A DNA stretch of 34,694 bases, from the NCBI GenBank assembly GCA_019694395.1, contig JAIBCC010000042.1, positions 1 to 34,694 on the forward strand, read 5' to 3'. Below, in pieces: positions 22,956 through 31,754 of the stretch. This stretch comes from Pyrinomonadaceae bacterium. Its GTDB lineage: Bacteria > Acidobacteriota > Blastocatellia > Pyrinomonadales > Pyrinomonadaceae. The stretch's first letter is position 1, and the number at the start of each line of letters is the position of its first letter. The notes beneath the pieces were generated by a model. That model made no database searches, was not told where the DNA came from, and worked only from the letters and a program-made list of their open reading frames with translations. The position numbers were made by a program, and so were the translations under genes.

Positions 22956-24743
22956 ATGAATATTAATCAAAAAATTTATCAATTAGCCTCTACACCATTT
23001 GTTCTGCGAATTCCTTATTTTGTTCTAACGATTTCAATTATTGTTACTCTTGCAATCTCTTATTTCTATTACTCAAGTGCCAAAACAAATGATTATGAAA
23101 GGTTTCAAAGCGAAACGTTGCGGGTCAAAGGCGAAATTGAAAGCCGTTTGGATACCTACATAGCTTTGCTCAGTTCGGGCAGAAGTTTTTTGTATGCAGC
23201 TGAAAATATAGATAAAGAAAAATTTGGGCAATTTGTTGGAAATTTAAATTTAAGACAAAATTATCCGGGAGTTTTAGCAATCGGCTACTCAAAAGTTTTT
23301 AAGTCCGATGAAACTGAATCCTTAATAAAAATGATGAGATCAGAGGGAATTTCTGATTTTACAATCAATCCTGACTCCGCCCACGATGAATTTCAAGCAA
23401 TTGTTTTTATTGAACCTTTGGACGAAAGAAATAAAAAAGTTTTGGGGTTTGATATGTCAAGCGAACCAACCAGGAAAGAAGCCATTGAAAATGCGAGAGA
23501 TTCAGGTGTTCAGTCTATTTCCGGCAAGGTGATTTTGATGCAGGAAAATGAAACAGATCAAAAATTCGGGTTTTTAATATATTTTCCGGTTTATAAAAAT
23601 AAAATCACGCCACCTTCTTTAAGTGAAAGAAGAAAAGAAATTCAAGGTTTTGTTTACAGCCCATTCAGAGCCGAAGATTTTATTAACGATGTCATAAAAA
23701 ACTCGGAAATTGATGATATTTCTTTTCAAATTTATGATAACGAATTAAATAACAACAGCTTTTTAGTTGGCGGAAATGAAAATAATAAAATAAATGACCT
23801 ATTTTTTAGTGGAGAAAATGAGATCAGAATTGGCGGCAGAAAATGGATTGTTACTTATTCCCCAACCAACAAATTCTATAAACACTCATTAACGTGGTGG
23901 ACTCCAATTATTTTTCTTTTGGGTTTGGCTATTAGCGTAGTTTTATTTTATTTAAGTTTATCTCAATCAAAAACTAATCAAAGTTTACTAAAAACCGCTT
24001 ACGAACTGTCTAAAACCGGAGAAAATGAAAAGAAAGCCCGTGAAAAAGCTGAAAAATCTGCCAAAGTTAAGGATGAATTTTTAACAACTGTTTCTCATGA
24101 ATTAAGAACTCCTTTGAATGCCATCTCCGGTTGGATAAATATAATAAAAATGGATGGAGTGGAGCGGGAAACCAAAGAAAAAGCAATAAATATCATCAAT
24201 AAAAATCTTCGGCAACAGGTCAATTTAATTGACCAAATGATTATTTTCTCTGATATGGAAACTTTTTTAGAGCAAACTAATTGGCAAAAATTTGTGATAA
24301 ATGAATTATTAACACAATGTTTGAATGAAATGATTGTCCAAATTTCAAAGAAAAAAATAAACTTAACCAATAATTTACCGATCGAAAACCTGACAATTTA
24401 CGGTGACAAAGAAAAGATAAAAAAAGCAATTACAATTTTGTTGGATAATTCAATAAAATTTACTCCCGAAGCAGGTGATATTAAACTTAGTCTTTATGCA
24501 AAAAACAATTCTGCCTTAATTAAAATTGTAGATTCCGGCGAAGGAATTTCACCGGAGTTAATGCCAAATATTTTTGAAGGATTCAGACAATCCGATAGCT
24601 CCAGTATTCGCAAATATGGAGGTTTAGGGTTAAGTCTGGCGATTGCCAAAAAAATCATAGAATCTCATAAGGGAAGTATTAAAATCGAAAGTGAAGGTTC
24701 AAATCTTGGCACTACAATCAATGTTTCATTTCCGCTTTATTAA
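22956..24743 (+). CDS. CHASE-domain membrane histidine kinase
   Basis: ATG at 22956 is preferred over TTG at 22947. The 595-residue kinase has a first membrane segment (about 19-41), a periplasmic CHASE domain (about 55-290; YPGVLAIGYSKVF, then FDMSSEPTRKEAIENARDSG), a second membrane segment (about 315-338), a short coiled coil, and a HisKA domain with phospho-accepting His381 in TTVSHELRTPLNAI. The HATPase follows, with N-box DNSIKFTPEAGD, G1 DSGEGI and G2 GGLGLSLAIAK. CHASE domains sense small extracellular ligands. No receiver is fused. A lone receiver is encoded convergently at 24900-25286 and could be its partner, though the opposite orientation weakens that. The ribosome binding site is weak. 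Confidence 0.92.
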   Translation: MNINQKIYQLASTPFVLRIPYFVLTISIIVTLAISYFYYSSAKTNDYERFQSETLRVKGEIESRLDTYIALLSSGRSFLYAAENIDKEKFGQFVGNLNLRQNYPGVLAIGYSKVFKSDETESLIKMMRSEGISDFTINPDSAHDEFQAIVFIEPLDERNKKVLGFDMSSEPTRKEAIENARDSGVQSISGKVILMQENETDQKFGFLIYFPVYKNKITPPSLSERRKEIQGFVYSPFRAEDFINDVIKNSEIDDISFQIYDNELNNNSFLVGGNENNKINDLFFSGENEIRIGGRKWIVTYSPTNKFYKHSLTWWTPIIFLLGLAISVVLFYLSLSQSKTNQSLLKTAYELSKTGENEKKAREKAEKSAKVKDEFLTTVSHELRTPLNAISGWINIIKMDGVERETKEKAINIINKNLRQQVNLIDQMIIFSDMETFLEQTNWQKFVINELLTQCLNEMIVQISKKKINLTNNLPIENLTIYGDKEKIKKAITILLDNSIKFTPEAGDIKLSLYAKNNSALIKIVDSGEGISPELMPNIFEGFRQSDSSSIRKYGGLGLSLAIAKKIIESHKGSIKIESEGSNLGTTINVSFPLY

Positions 24744-24899
24744 CAAAAATAATTCAATTTTACATTTTAAGTGTTATATTCAATTTAACTCTATAATTAT
24801 ATCTTTATATACTAACGGAGTCTGATAAGAATTCTTATGTAAATTTTATTAAGTAAAAATAATTTTCTGACTTAAACTCAAGTGGCATTGCAAGAACTT

Positions 24900-25286
24900 T
24901 CACAAAACTTTTTTATTTTCATTTGATTCGGCATTAGTATCCTTGTCAAAAGTTAAAACATTTCGAATTTCGAGCAGATTATCCTTAAAAATAAATTCGA
25001 TGGCACCTGCCTTGATAGCTTTTTCCTTTATATTTTTGCTGTCATATTGGGTGACAATGATGATGCGGACATTTGGATCTATATCCTTGATTTTTTTGGT
25101 TGCGGTCAATCCGTCCATTTCCGGCATTTCAATATCCATGACAACCCAATTATGCCGGTTACGCTCAAAAGCTTCTACGGCTTCTTTTCCATTTGAACAT
25201 TCGTCAATCGTCTCAGCGAGATCATAGACCACGCTTTTAATTAAACTGCGCATTAATTCGTTATCCTCGACGATTAGAAGTTTCAT
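24900..25286 (-). CDS. Single-domain response regulator (CheY-like receiver)
   Basis: The 128-residue protein is a complete receiver: LLIVEDNELMR with the acidic pair, phospho-accepting Asp51 in WVVMDIEMPEMDG, Thr79 in IIIVTQYD and Lys101 in FIFKDN. The usual KP dipeptide is KD here. No output domain follows; the C-terminal tail (DKDTNAESNENKKVL) is polar. It may relay phosphate or regulate by protein contact. Its upstream region is a near-copy of the promoter region of the PqqD-domain gene, and a fragment of a LuxR-type HTH lies beyond it. This suggests that the gene arose from or replaced a NarL-type regulator locus. Convergent with the CHASE kinase. Confidence 0.92.
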   Translation of the reverse strand: MKLLIVEDNELMRSLIKSVVYDLAETIDECSNGKEAVEAFERNRHNWVVMDIEMPEMDGLTATKKIKDIDPNVRIIIVTQYDSKNIKEKAIKAGAIEFIFKDNLLEIRNVLTFDKDTNAESNENKKVL

Positions 25287-25305
25287 GGCTAATTATAATA
25301 CATTG

Positions 25306-25395
25306 GGAGTATAGCTGAATTGCAAGAGTTTTTGAATAGGGTGAATTACCGTATATTTATGGGGAGTATTACGAAACTTTTATCCGTAGTTCTAC
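25306..25395 (-). repeat. Duplicated promoter block, copy B
   Basis: This 90-bp block aligns without gaps to 26388-26477, with 79 identical positions by my count. It lies 19-109 bp upstream of the lone receiver gene. It contains an imperfect dyad (25363-25395) built from CCGTA/TACGG-like half sites, as expected for a NarL/FixJ-type regulator. Confidence 0.75.
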
Positions 25396-25460
25396 CTGAA
25401 AAAAGTAAGAAAAGAAATAAGGAATAGAGAATTCGTTTTACTCTCGACTCCCTATTTCTT

Positions 25461-25532
25461 TCACAATTTTGATTTATGTTCGACGGCGAATTTTATAAGG
25501 AAGTGCTTTTCTTTAAATTTCATTTTCAATTC
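25461..25532 (-). pseudogene. Relic of a NarL-type regulator C-terminus
   Basis: The minus strand encodes 23 codons then TGA, reading MKFKEKHFLIKFAVEHKSKL at its end. The intact regulator at 26662 ends MELKGKHALLKFAVEHKSNL, 14 of 20 identical. The frame is closed upstream by stops, so only the last helix of the HTH domain remains. As at the intact locus, a copy of the promoter block follows it. Confidence 0.75.
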
Positions 25533-25576
25533 AGTATGTAATCAATCAAAAGCTACCGATTAAAGAAAATCATCAA

Positions 25577-25738
25577 TTATTTGAAGGAGTTTACTATAAT
25601 ATATTTGAGCCTGGTGAACCAAATACTTTGTTTGGAAGAAAAAAACTTCAAATAACAATATTGACATTGTTTACTATTGAGTGGATTAAGTTTTAAACAT
25701 TTACGACATCGTTTCGAGCGTTTGACAGGTTCTTGCAT
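25577..25738 (-). CDS. Small zinc-ribbon peptide downstream of the PqqD-domain gene
   Basis: ATG at 25736-25738 follows GGAGG by 8 bases and begins 16 bp after the stop of the PqqD-domain gene, so the two are probably cotranscribed. The 53-residue product opens with basic residues and has CRKC (Cys11, Cys14) and CQYC (Cys25, Cys28), a CxxC-x10-CxxC zinc ribbon, then an aromatic and basic C-terminal half (KFFSSKQSIWFTRLKYIIV). No stop interrupts the frame. I do not recognise a family. It could be a zinc-dependent binding or accessory protein for its Cys-rich neighbour, but this is speculation from position alone. Confidence 0.6.
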   Translation of the reverse strand: MQEPVKRSKRCRKCLKLNPLNSKQCQYCYLKFFSSKQSIWFTRLKYIIVNSFK

Positions 25739-25754
25739 AACAGTATCCTCCTAA

Positions 25755-26336
25755 TTATTCACATAAACCAACACAAGTGTTTGTAATGGGAGAACAGTTT
25801 GTTGCTCTGCAAAGACAACCCGCCCGACAGGTGCTGGGAATAGAACCAGTTGTTCCGCGTCCGCAGGTATTTCCAATTCCAACAAATGTTCCGCAACCGC
25901 AGGTGTTACCAAACCCCTGACTGCCTACGGGATCTGCCGGATTAAGCCCCGACGGACAAGTGCCCCCACTGGCTGCTTGAATGGAATGCGGAGCAACCAG
26001 TGATGAAATTACCGGCAAGGCAACTAACGTTGAAAGTCCGACTTTACGAATTACTTCACGCCGATTCATACCTGTAAAGGGTGAAATGTATGAATCGGAT
26101 TCCAACAAATTATCTTTCTTTAGAGCATCCAAGGTTAAATAAATGATCTCATTGGTAAATTGACTTTTGATTTTTAATTCGTCAAAAGAAGTTTTTCCAT
26201 CACACGCTAGATAAACGGTCGAAGCGGTTTTGTTGAGCGCAAAGGCTTTGTTGATTTTCAGATCATAGATCAGAATTTCAGATTCAAGTTCCTGAACAAC
26301 GATTTCGGATCGGCGCATTTGGGGCAGTTTGGTCAT
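25755..26336 (-). CDS. PqqD/RRE-domain protein fused to a Tat-like signal and Cys-rich C-terminus
   Basis: This 193-residue protein joins three parts. Residues about 8-80 look like a PqqD-type RiPP recognition element (EIVVQELESEILIYDLKINK, then FALNKTASTVYLACDG). Residues 91-121 have NRREVIRKVG followed by a hydrophobic run ending QAA, a twin-arginine-like signal placed internally. Residues 122-193 hold ten Cys (127, 146, 148, 158, 170, 174, 176, 181, 188, 192) in Gly-rich units such as GFGNTCGCGT and GIGNTCGRGT. It resembles a secreted or modified Cys-rich peptide carrying its own recognition domain. No modifying radical SAM or cyclase is adjacent. The start has only a distant AAGGA. A CCGTA-type dyad 109 bp upstream suggests control by the neighbouring regulator. 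Confidence 0.7.
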   Translation of the reverse strand: MTKLPQMRRSEIVVQELESEILIYDLKINKAFALNKTASTVYLACDGKTSFDELKIKSQFTNEIIYLTLDALKKDNLLESDSYISPFTGMNRREVIRKVGLSTLVALPVISSLVAPHSIQAASGGTCPSGLNPADPVGSQGFGNTCGCGTFVGIGNTCGRGTTGSIPSTCRAGCLCRATNCSPITNTCVGLCE

Positions 26337-26661
26337 ATAAAAGTAATTTTTCCTTTTAAAAGTTTTGTTCTTGATTTATTACAGGAAGGAGTATGGCTGA
26401 ATTGAAAGAGTTTTTGAATGGAGTGAATTACGGATTATTTATAGGTAGAATTACGAAAATTTTATCCGTAGTTCTACGGATACTGAAAGTATTGGAGAAA
26501 TTGAATGTGTTAGTAAAAAAAGGGCAGTTTAGGAAATACTTTGATTTTCCATGTTCAAATTTCAATTCTCTACTAAAACTTAGCTAAAAATGCCTGAATT
26601 CATCACAGAATTATAAAGAGAAAATCATCTTTGCCCCTTTTTTGCCCTTTTCTGTCTTCTT
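26337..26661. other. 325-bp gene-free region between the NarL-type regulator and the PqqD-domain gene
   Basis: It holds promoter block A. The plus-strand frame 26393-26587 inside it is not supported as a gene. The remainder (26478-26661) is AT-rich without recognised structure. Confidence 0.5.
26388..26477 (-). repeat. Duplicated promoter block, copy A
   Basis: Partner of 25306-25395, placed 52-141 bp upstream of the PqqD-domain gene. It holds a clear dyad at 26445-26477, with GTAGAA/TTCTAC outer arms and TACG/CGTA inner half sites, plus another CCGTAATTC half site nearby. Direct regulation by the NarL-type protein encoded just upstream is inferred. Confidence 0.75.
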
Positions 26662-27315
26662 TTACAGGTTTGATTTATGCTCAACCGCGAATTTAAGGAG
26701 TGCGTGTTTACCTTTAAGTTCCATTTTTTCGCAAATGTTCGCCCGGTGATGTTCAACTGTTCGGATACCGATTGCCATTTGTTCGGCTATTTCTTTACTG
26801 GTTTTGTAGTCACCGATTAGTTTTAAGATCTGTCTTTCCGTTGGGGTCAATTGGTTTACTTGTGGCTGTTTTCTGGCTAGTTCAGTCGCATTGCGGGCAC
26901 GGTTAATCAAAAATCCCAAAAGCTGATGGCTGACAAATTCCTGCCCTTCAGAAACAGATTTGACACACTGAACGATCTCTGTCACCGCACTGTCCTTTAG
27001 GATGTAACCTTTAATTCCTAAATCAAAAGCAGTGTTGAGAAATCTTTCGTCTTTGTGCATTGTCAGAAAAATAACTTCAATTGATAACCTCTTTTGTTTT
27101 ATGAGGCGCACAACTTCAAATCCATCCATTTGCGGCATATCAATGTCGAGTATTGCAACATCAACCTCCAAATCTTCCAAAGCAGAAATTGCCTGCTCGC
27201 CATTGTCTGCTTCCCCAACAATTTTCAAACGCGAATCCGTTTCAATAATCTGGCGGAGACCGTTGCGAAAAATAGGATGATCATCGGCTATAAATATTTT
27301 GACTTTAGCTTTCAT
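26662..27315 (-). CDS. NarL/FixJ-family response regulator
   Basis: The 217-residue regulator has an N-terminal receiver with IFIADDHPIFRNGL, phospho-accepting Asp57 in VAILDIDMPQMDGFE, Thr in FLTMHKD and Lys in GYILKDS. The C-terminal LuxR-type HTH reads LTPTERQILKLIGDYKTSKEIAEQM, then TVEHHRANICEKM. It overlaps the kinase gene upstream by 4 bp (ATGA), so the two are translationally coupled and form a cognate pair. The recognition-helix region TVEHHRANI is standard. It probably binds the CCGTA-like dyads in the two promoter blocks at 26388-26477 and 25306-25395, which would make the PqqD-domain gene and the lone receiver its targets; this is inference from position. Confidence 0.95.
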   Translation of the reverse strand: MKAKVKIFIADDHPIFRNGLRQIIETDSRLKIVGEADNGEQAISALEDLEVDVAILDIDMPQMDGFEVVRLIKQKRLSIEVIFLTMHKDERFLNTAFDLGIKGYILKDSAVTEIVQCVKSVSEGQEFVSHQLLGFLINRARNATELARKQPQVNQLTPTERQILKLIGDYKTSKEIAEQMAIGIRTVEHHRANICEKMELKGKHALLKFAVEHKSNL

Positions 27316-30300
27316 TTATCTGACAAATTTATTTTTACCGTTACAGTGGTTCCGTGTTCGGGCGAAGATTCAATTGCATGGGTTCCTCCCAGCATTCTCA
27401 CTCTTTCTGCCATTCCGATCAATCCGAATCCGCCTTTGTGTGATGGATCAGCATTATCTTCTTTCGGAACAAATCCCTGCCCGTTATCGCTAATTTTTAC
27501 AAATATATCACGCTCATGGCGAGAAATTTCTATCTTCGCCTGAGAAGCATTTGAGTGTTTGAGGATATTATTAACACATTCCTGGATAATACGGTAAAAG
27601 ATCACCTCTTCATCTTTCCGGAAAGTGTCGTCGAGTAAAGATATTCGGTTTTCAAAAGCGATTGGTGTTGAATCTGCAACCTTTTCAATCATCTCTTCCA
27701 GAGCCTGTGTTAGTCCAAGACGATTCAAATGATAGGGGCGCAGATTATAGGTGATGTGCCTGACTTCTTCAATTGCGTGTGCAGCGGCTTCAGAGATATT
27801 TTTAAATTGTTCCAGTGAAACTTTTGCACCGGTGGCGGACATTTCGCCCATCATTGAACGGTTTTTGATAACCAATAGACTTTGACCGAGACCATCATGA
27901 AGTTCTGCCGCGATTCGTTGTCTTTCAGTTTCGTGCGCGTTGATCAAATGCCGAGAAAGCTCTTCCTGAGTTGCTCGGCGGCGTTCCAGATGATTAAGCC
28001 GAAATTGGTAGCTGAAAGCGAGCAACCCGAAAAAAAAGAAAACCACTATGACAATAAACCACCACCGCATCCAGAAAGGAGCAAGAACAGTAATTTCCAG
28101 TATAGCGGCGGAATCACTCCAAACGGCATCGGAATTGGCAGCTATAACGGTAAACCGATAATCTCCGGGCGGTAAATGCGGAAAATAAGCAATACGGCGG
28201 GTTCCGGCTTCTGTCCAATTAGTATCTAAGTTTTCCAACTTATAACGAAAACGAACCTGCTCCGGTTTGCTGAAACTAAGTCCCGTGTAATGAATTTCCA
28301 GATTTTCCTGACCGGGATTGACAACAATTTTTGAGTGAGTGTCGAGTTCCTCTCGGTCAAGGGTTACTTCTTCGATTAAAACCGGAAGAGACTGCGGTTT
28401 TATAATTTTCGGATCAATGATCGTAACTCCTTTGATCATCGGAAACCAGAGTGTTCCGTCCTTCATTTTCGACCCAGCCGGAGAGTTTCCGCCGTTTCCT
28501 TCGCTTGAAAGCATCCCGTCAGCCGCTCCGTAACTTCCACAGACCAAACCTTGAGTATTTCCATCTGCAAAATCATTTAAAATCTGTCGGCTGACTGAGA
28601 AAATCCCACGATTGCCAAGCAGCCAGAAATTACCGCGTCCGTCAGGCAGAATCCTTGAGATAAAATCATCGCCCAACCCGTCTTTGATAGTCACTGCGGT
28701 AAATTTGCCGTTGCGCAAACGATTTAAGCCCCCGCCGTATGTTCCAATCCAGAAAGTGTCGTCTTCGGCTTCGTAAATATCACGGACAAAATTGTTGGAT
28801 AAACCATTTTGCGAGTTGAAATTAGTAAACTCGATCGATTCCGGCACATCACACATCGCACAGATCGTTTTGAAAGTTGAAATGCCGCCTACCGTTCCAA
28901 TCCAAAGTTGTCCCGTCCTGTCTTCGGTAATAAAACGCACGTCATTATGAATCAACCCATTTTCTGTTTTGTAAGTTTTAAACTCACCATTTCGATAAAG
29001 CTCTAAACCGCCGCCCTGCCACCCGAACCACAAATTTTTCTGACTATCTTCAAAAATCGTTTTAACGGATGCCCGAAAAGTCGAAGAGGCTGGATAAACC
29101 GAAATTTTCCCGTCTTTCAAGCTCGCCAAACCGCCTAGTGTTCCTATCCAAAGTGTCCCGTCACTGGCAAAACGAAGTGCAGTTATCCGATTGGCGGGTA
29201 AACCGTTTTCAACTTTGTAAATCGTTTTCTGTCCATTTTGCCAGTGAGTTAAACCAACTCCGCCGATCCAGACTCCTTTACCTTCAGAATCCTCTATTAT
29301 GGTCGTGATTTCATCGCTTGCTAACCCGTCAATGGTTGAAAGGGTTTTAATTTTGCGTGGGGAAAGACGAATCAAGCCATCGCCGTTTGTTCCAATCCAA
29401 AGGTTACCTTCGCGGTCAAACATCATTGAACGAATTCCGCCCTTCGTCAAATCTGACAGGTCATACTTATCCAAAACCCCGCTTTCACCAAGTTTGTAAA
29501 CAGATTCGTAATATCCAAACCAAACCTGTTTATTTTTATCGGGAGTTATTGCTGTCAGATACCGTGTTTGATTCAGAGAATTTTCCAACAGTAATTTGAA
29601 TTCTCCATTCTCAAAACGTCCAACACCTTTACCTGTTATAGTCCATAAATTACCTGCCGAATCCTTTTGAATTACATTTGCCGAAAATATGTTGTCATTC
29701 TTGGTTGTCTGGTATTCGGAAAAGTTTCCATTTTGCCAACGAATTAGACTGCCGCCTGTGCCGAGCCAAATATCTCCCGCTCCATCTTCGACAATAGAAG
29801 AAACCCCTTGGTTAAATGAATAAAAGGTAGCAGCGTTTGATTGTTTGGCGGCGAAATGCCAGATACCAAATGTTTGACCGACCCATAAATCACCTCGTTG
29901 ATCCGATAAAAACGAAAGAACAACGTTATTCGAGCTTCCGTCGCCAGTTTTAAAGATCTCGAAAGAACCATTTTGTTCTCGAACTATATCGCCGGTTTCC
30001 GTTCCTATCCAGAGCATCCCATCTGCATCTTCGTAGAGTGCCATCACACGATTACTGTGTAAGGCGGGTGTGTTCGCCGTATTGAAAATTGTAAAGCGGA
30101 TACCGTCAAAACGCACCAGTCCCCCAAAAGTGCCAAGCCACAAATAACCATCCCGTGTTTGCAACATTGAGGTTATAGTATTTTGTGGTAACCCTTCCTC
30201 AGTCGTCCAACGTTTTTTGAGAAATTGATTGTCTGTTAATGTTTTTGCAGAATTGGGGTCTAGGGCAAAACCCGTTGCCAATGACAACGTGATAAATAAA

Positions 30301-30344
30301 ACGAAAAAGCTAATTAACCGAGTTGATACTTTAACTATCCCCAT
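27312..30344 (-). CDS. Propeller-type (ligand_sensor/Y_Y_Y) membrane histidine kinase
   Basis: This 1010-residue sensor has a signal or first membrane segment (about 7-28), then two large sets of Reg_prop repeats (about 40-650; units such as DGYLWLGTFGGLVRFDG and DGTLWIGTLGGLASLKDG) forming seven-bladed propellers, and a Y_Y_Y domain (about 670-760; RFRYKLENLDTNWTEAG). A membrane segment (WWFIVIVVFFFFGLLAFSY, about 770) and a HisKA_3 domain with His816 in AAELHDGLGQS precede the HATPase (NGQGF, then GGFGLIGMAERV). Large periplasmic propellers of this kind usually sense glycans or other extracellular ligands. It is coupled to the NarL-type regulator by a 4-bp overlap. The ligand is unknown. 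Confidence 0.95.
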   Translation of the reverse strand: MGIVKVSTRLISFFVLFITLSLATGFALDPNSAKTLTDNQFLKKRWTTEEGLPQNTITSMLQTRDGYLWLGTFGGLVRFDGIRFTIFNTANTPALHSNRVMALYEDADGMLWIGTETGDIVREQNGSFEIFKTGDGSSNNVVLSFLSDQRGDLWVGQTFGIWHFAAKQSNAATFYSFNQGVSSIVEDGAGDIWLGTGGSLIRWQNGNFSEYQTTKNDNIFSANVIQKDSAGNLWTITGKGVGRFENGEFKLLLENSLNQTRYLTAITPDKNKQVWFGYYESVYKLGESGVLDKYDLSDLTKGGIRSMMFDREGNLWIGTNGDGLIRLSPRKIKTLSTIDGLASDEITTIIEDSEGKGVWIGGVGLTHWQNGQKTIYKVENGLPANRITALRFASDGTLWIGTLGGLASLKDGKISVYPASSTFRASVKTIFEDSQKNLWFGWQGGGLELYRNGEFKTYKTENGLIHNDVRFITEDRTGQLWIGTVGGISTFKTICAMCDVPESIEFTNFNSQNGLSNNFVRDIYEAEDDTFWIGTYGGGLNRLRNGKFTAVTIKDGLGDDFISRILPDGRGNFWLLGNRGIFSVSRQILNDFADGNTQGLVCGSYGAADGMLSSEGNGGNSPAGSKMKDGTLWFPMIKGVTIIDPKIIKPQSLPVLIEEVTLDREELDTHSKIVVNPGQENLEIHYTGLSFSKPEQVRFRYKLENLDTNWTEAGTRRIAYFPHLPPGDYRFTVIAANSDAVWSDSAAILEITVLAPFWMRWWFIVIVVFFFFGLLAFSYQFRLNHLERRRATQEELSRHLINAHETERQRIAAELHDGLGQSLLVIKNRSMMGEMSATGAKVSLEQFKNISEAAAHAIEEVRHITYNLRPYHLNRLGLTQALEEMIEKVADSTPIAFENRISLLDDTFRKDEEVIFYRIIQECVNNILKHSNASQAKIEISRHERDIFVKISDNGQGFVPKEDNADPSHKGGFGLIGMAERVRMLGGTHAIESSPEHGTTVTVKINLSDK

Positions 30345-30433
30345 TGCAAAAAATTCACGATTAAAAGCGAATAGTGTAAAGTAGAAACGTATTTACTTCA
30401 AGAAATACAAGCAAAGTTTAGCTTACAGAAAAT

Positions 30434-31711
30434 TTATTCATATTCAAATAAATTAGTCGGAGTTGCTGAATCAACCAATAAAACCGCATCAAAATTAAAA
30501 ATCAAATCCGCAAACCCACTCGGCAAATTAGTTAAACTCTTAGTTCCAATTAAAGGTCTCAGAGGACCCAATTCAATTACTTTCCAGCTTTGCCGCTCGG
30601 CTAAAAACACAAACGGGCTTACGTCTAAATAAGAATAAACTATTGCCGGATCAAGTTTTTTCTTTTTATCCGTTTCGTTACCGACAAAAGGAAAAAATTT
30701 ATTTTGCTCGCCGCCGGCAGCTAAAATCAATATGTGGAAAGAATTTGTGCCATTTGTATCGGCTATTTCAGAAGCCAGAGTTCCGACATCAAAAACATTG
30801 ACATAATTACGACCCCTGGCAACGTGCGCCGCGCCGAATTTGAAAAACACTTTGGGCATTTTTTCGGTTTTTAGTGCTTGGTTGTAGAATTCCATAAACC
30901 GGTGCTTCAAAAATCTGGAACGTTGTAGATTGTTTTCGTAAATCTTCCCAACAGAGTTTTTTTGGTATATTTCCGCACTTGTTTGCAGGTCATTCAAAAT
31001 TTGATTTGCTTCGGTATCTTTGGCAGAAAAAGCGGCGCGGAGTTTATCAAAGTCAGCAGTTTTGGCGGTAACGATGAATGCGCTCGAAGGATTTTTGGTT
31101 TCAATACTTTTTGCCAGTTCGACTTTTATTTTTTGATAATATCCATCAACTATTCCCTTTGATTTTGCATTAAGTGCAAGCTCGCGCAACCGCTCAAAGT
31201 GGTAAACCGGAGAAAAAAAGAACTCCTGATCCAACCCCCAAATGGTAGGCACTTTTCCACGCGGAAGCTTCAAAGCGGTTTCCATCAATTTTCCTTCTTC
31301 TTTCCAGTTATAAAAGGGCAGCGAAAAAGGATAGCGACGATTAAAATCCGCTAGAACTTCTTTCACAGGCTTGTTTTGCGATAATTTTTCCAATCGTGCC
31401 ATCGTTAATTTACCTATCTCGGAGGCAAAATATTTGTAACCGAAACGATTTAATTCCTGCAAAACGGCTGAGGCGAAAAGCGAATTTTCAGCTATTCCGT
31501 GTTCTTCGCCAATCAGAAAAAATTGAGCTTTTTCCGCTTCCCTAAATAAAAAGTCCGCTCCGGCACCGGATAATTTTCCGTCTTTGTAAATTACCGGAAG
31601 ACTATTTTCTTTAAGTTTGTTAATTAAAAACGGATTATCCTGTGCAAAACTACAAGCAACAAAAATTTGCACCAAAAAAGAGACAAAAATTAAATTCAAA
31701 AGCGATTTCAT
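30434..31711 (-). CDS. Secreted EreA/ChaN-superfamily protein (erythromycin esterase-like)
   Basis: The 425-residue protein has a signal peptide (about 1-23, ending SFAQ). FFLIGEEHGIAENS near residue 68 is the GExHG motif of the EreA/ChaN/TraB-like superfamily. GLDQEFFF (about 160) and FKFGAAHVARG (about 300) supply the other conserved acidic and His positions. Superfamily members include haem-binding lipoproteins and erythromycin esterases; the exact reaction here is not predictable and antibiotic resistance is not implied. It lies 43 bp after the end of the SnoaL-like gene upstream and could be cotranscribed. The C-terminal 100 residues are not recognisable. Periplasmic or extracellular. 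Confidence 0.65.
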   Translation of the reverse strand: MKSLLNLIFVSFLVQIFVACSFAQDNPFLINKLKENSLPVIYKDGKLSGAGADFLFREAEKAQFFLIGEEHGIAENSLFASAVLQELNRFGYKYFASEIGKLTMARLEKLSQNKPVKEVLADFNRRYPFSLPFYNWKEEGKLMETALKLPRGKVPTIWGLDQEFFFSPVYHFERLRELALNAKSKGIVDGYYQKIKVELAKSIETKNPSSAFIVTAKTADFDKLRAAFSAKDTEANQILNDLQTSAEIYQKNSVGKIYENNLQRSRFLKHRFMEFYNQALKTEKMPKVFFKFGAAHVARGRNYVNVFDVGTLASEIADTNGTNSFHILILAAGGEQNKFFPFVGNETDKKKKLDPAIVYSYLDVSPFVFLAERQSWKVIELGPLRPLIGTKSLTNLPSGFADLIFNFDAVLLVDSATPTNLFEYE

Positions 31712-31754
31712 AGTTCTTTTTTAACAATAAAAATTATTTTGACAAGATAAAAAT

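Noticed and set aside
26393..26587. A 64-codon plus-strand frame with AAGGAG just before its ATG
   Set aside because: The ribosome binding site is only two bases from the ATG, the paired repeat copy at 25306 has ATA instead of ATG, and the region reads as the promoter block of the minus-strand gene.
30434..31711. Calling the EreA-like protein a macrolide resistance gene
   Set aside because: Only superfamily motifs are visible; the family also contains haem-binding and unknown proteins, and there is no resistance context.
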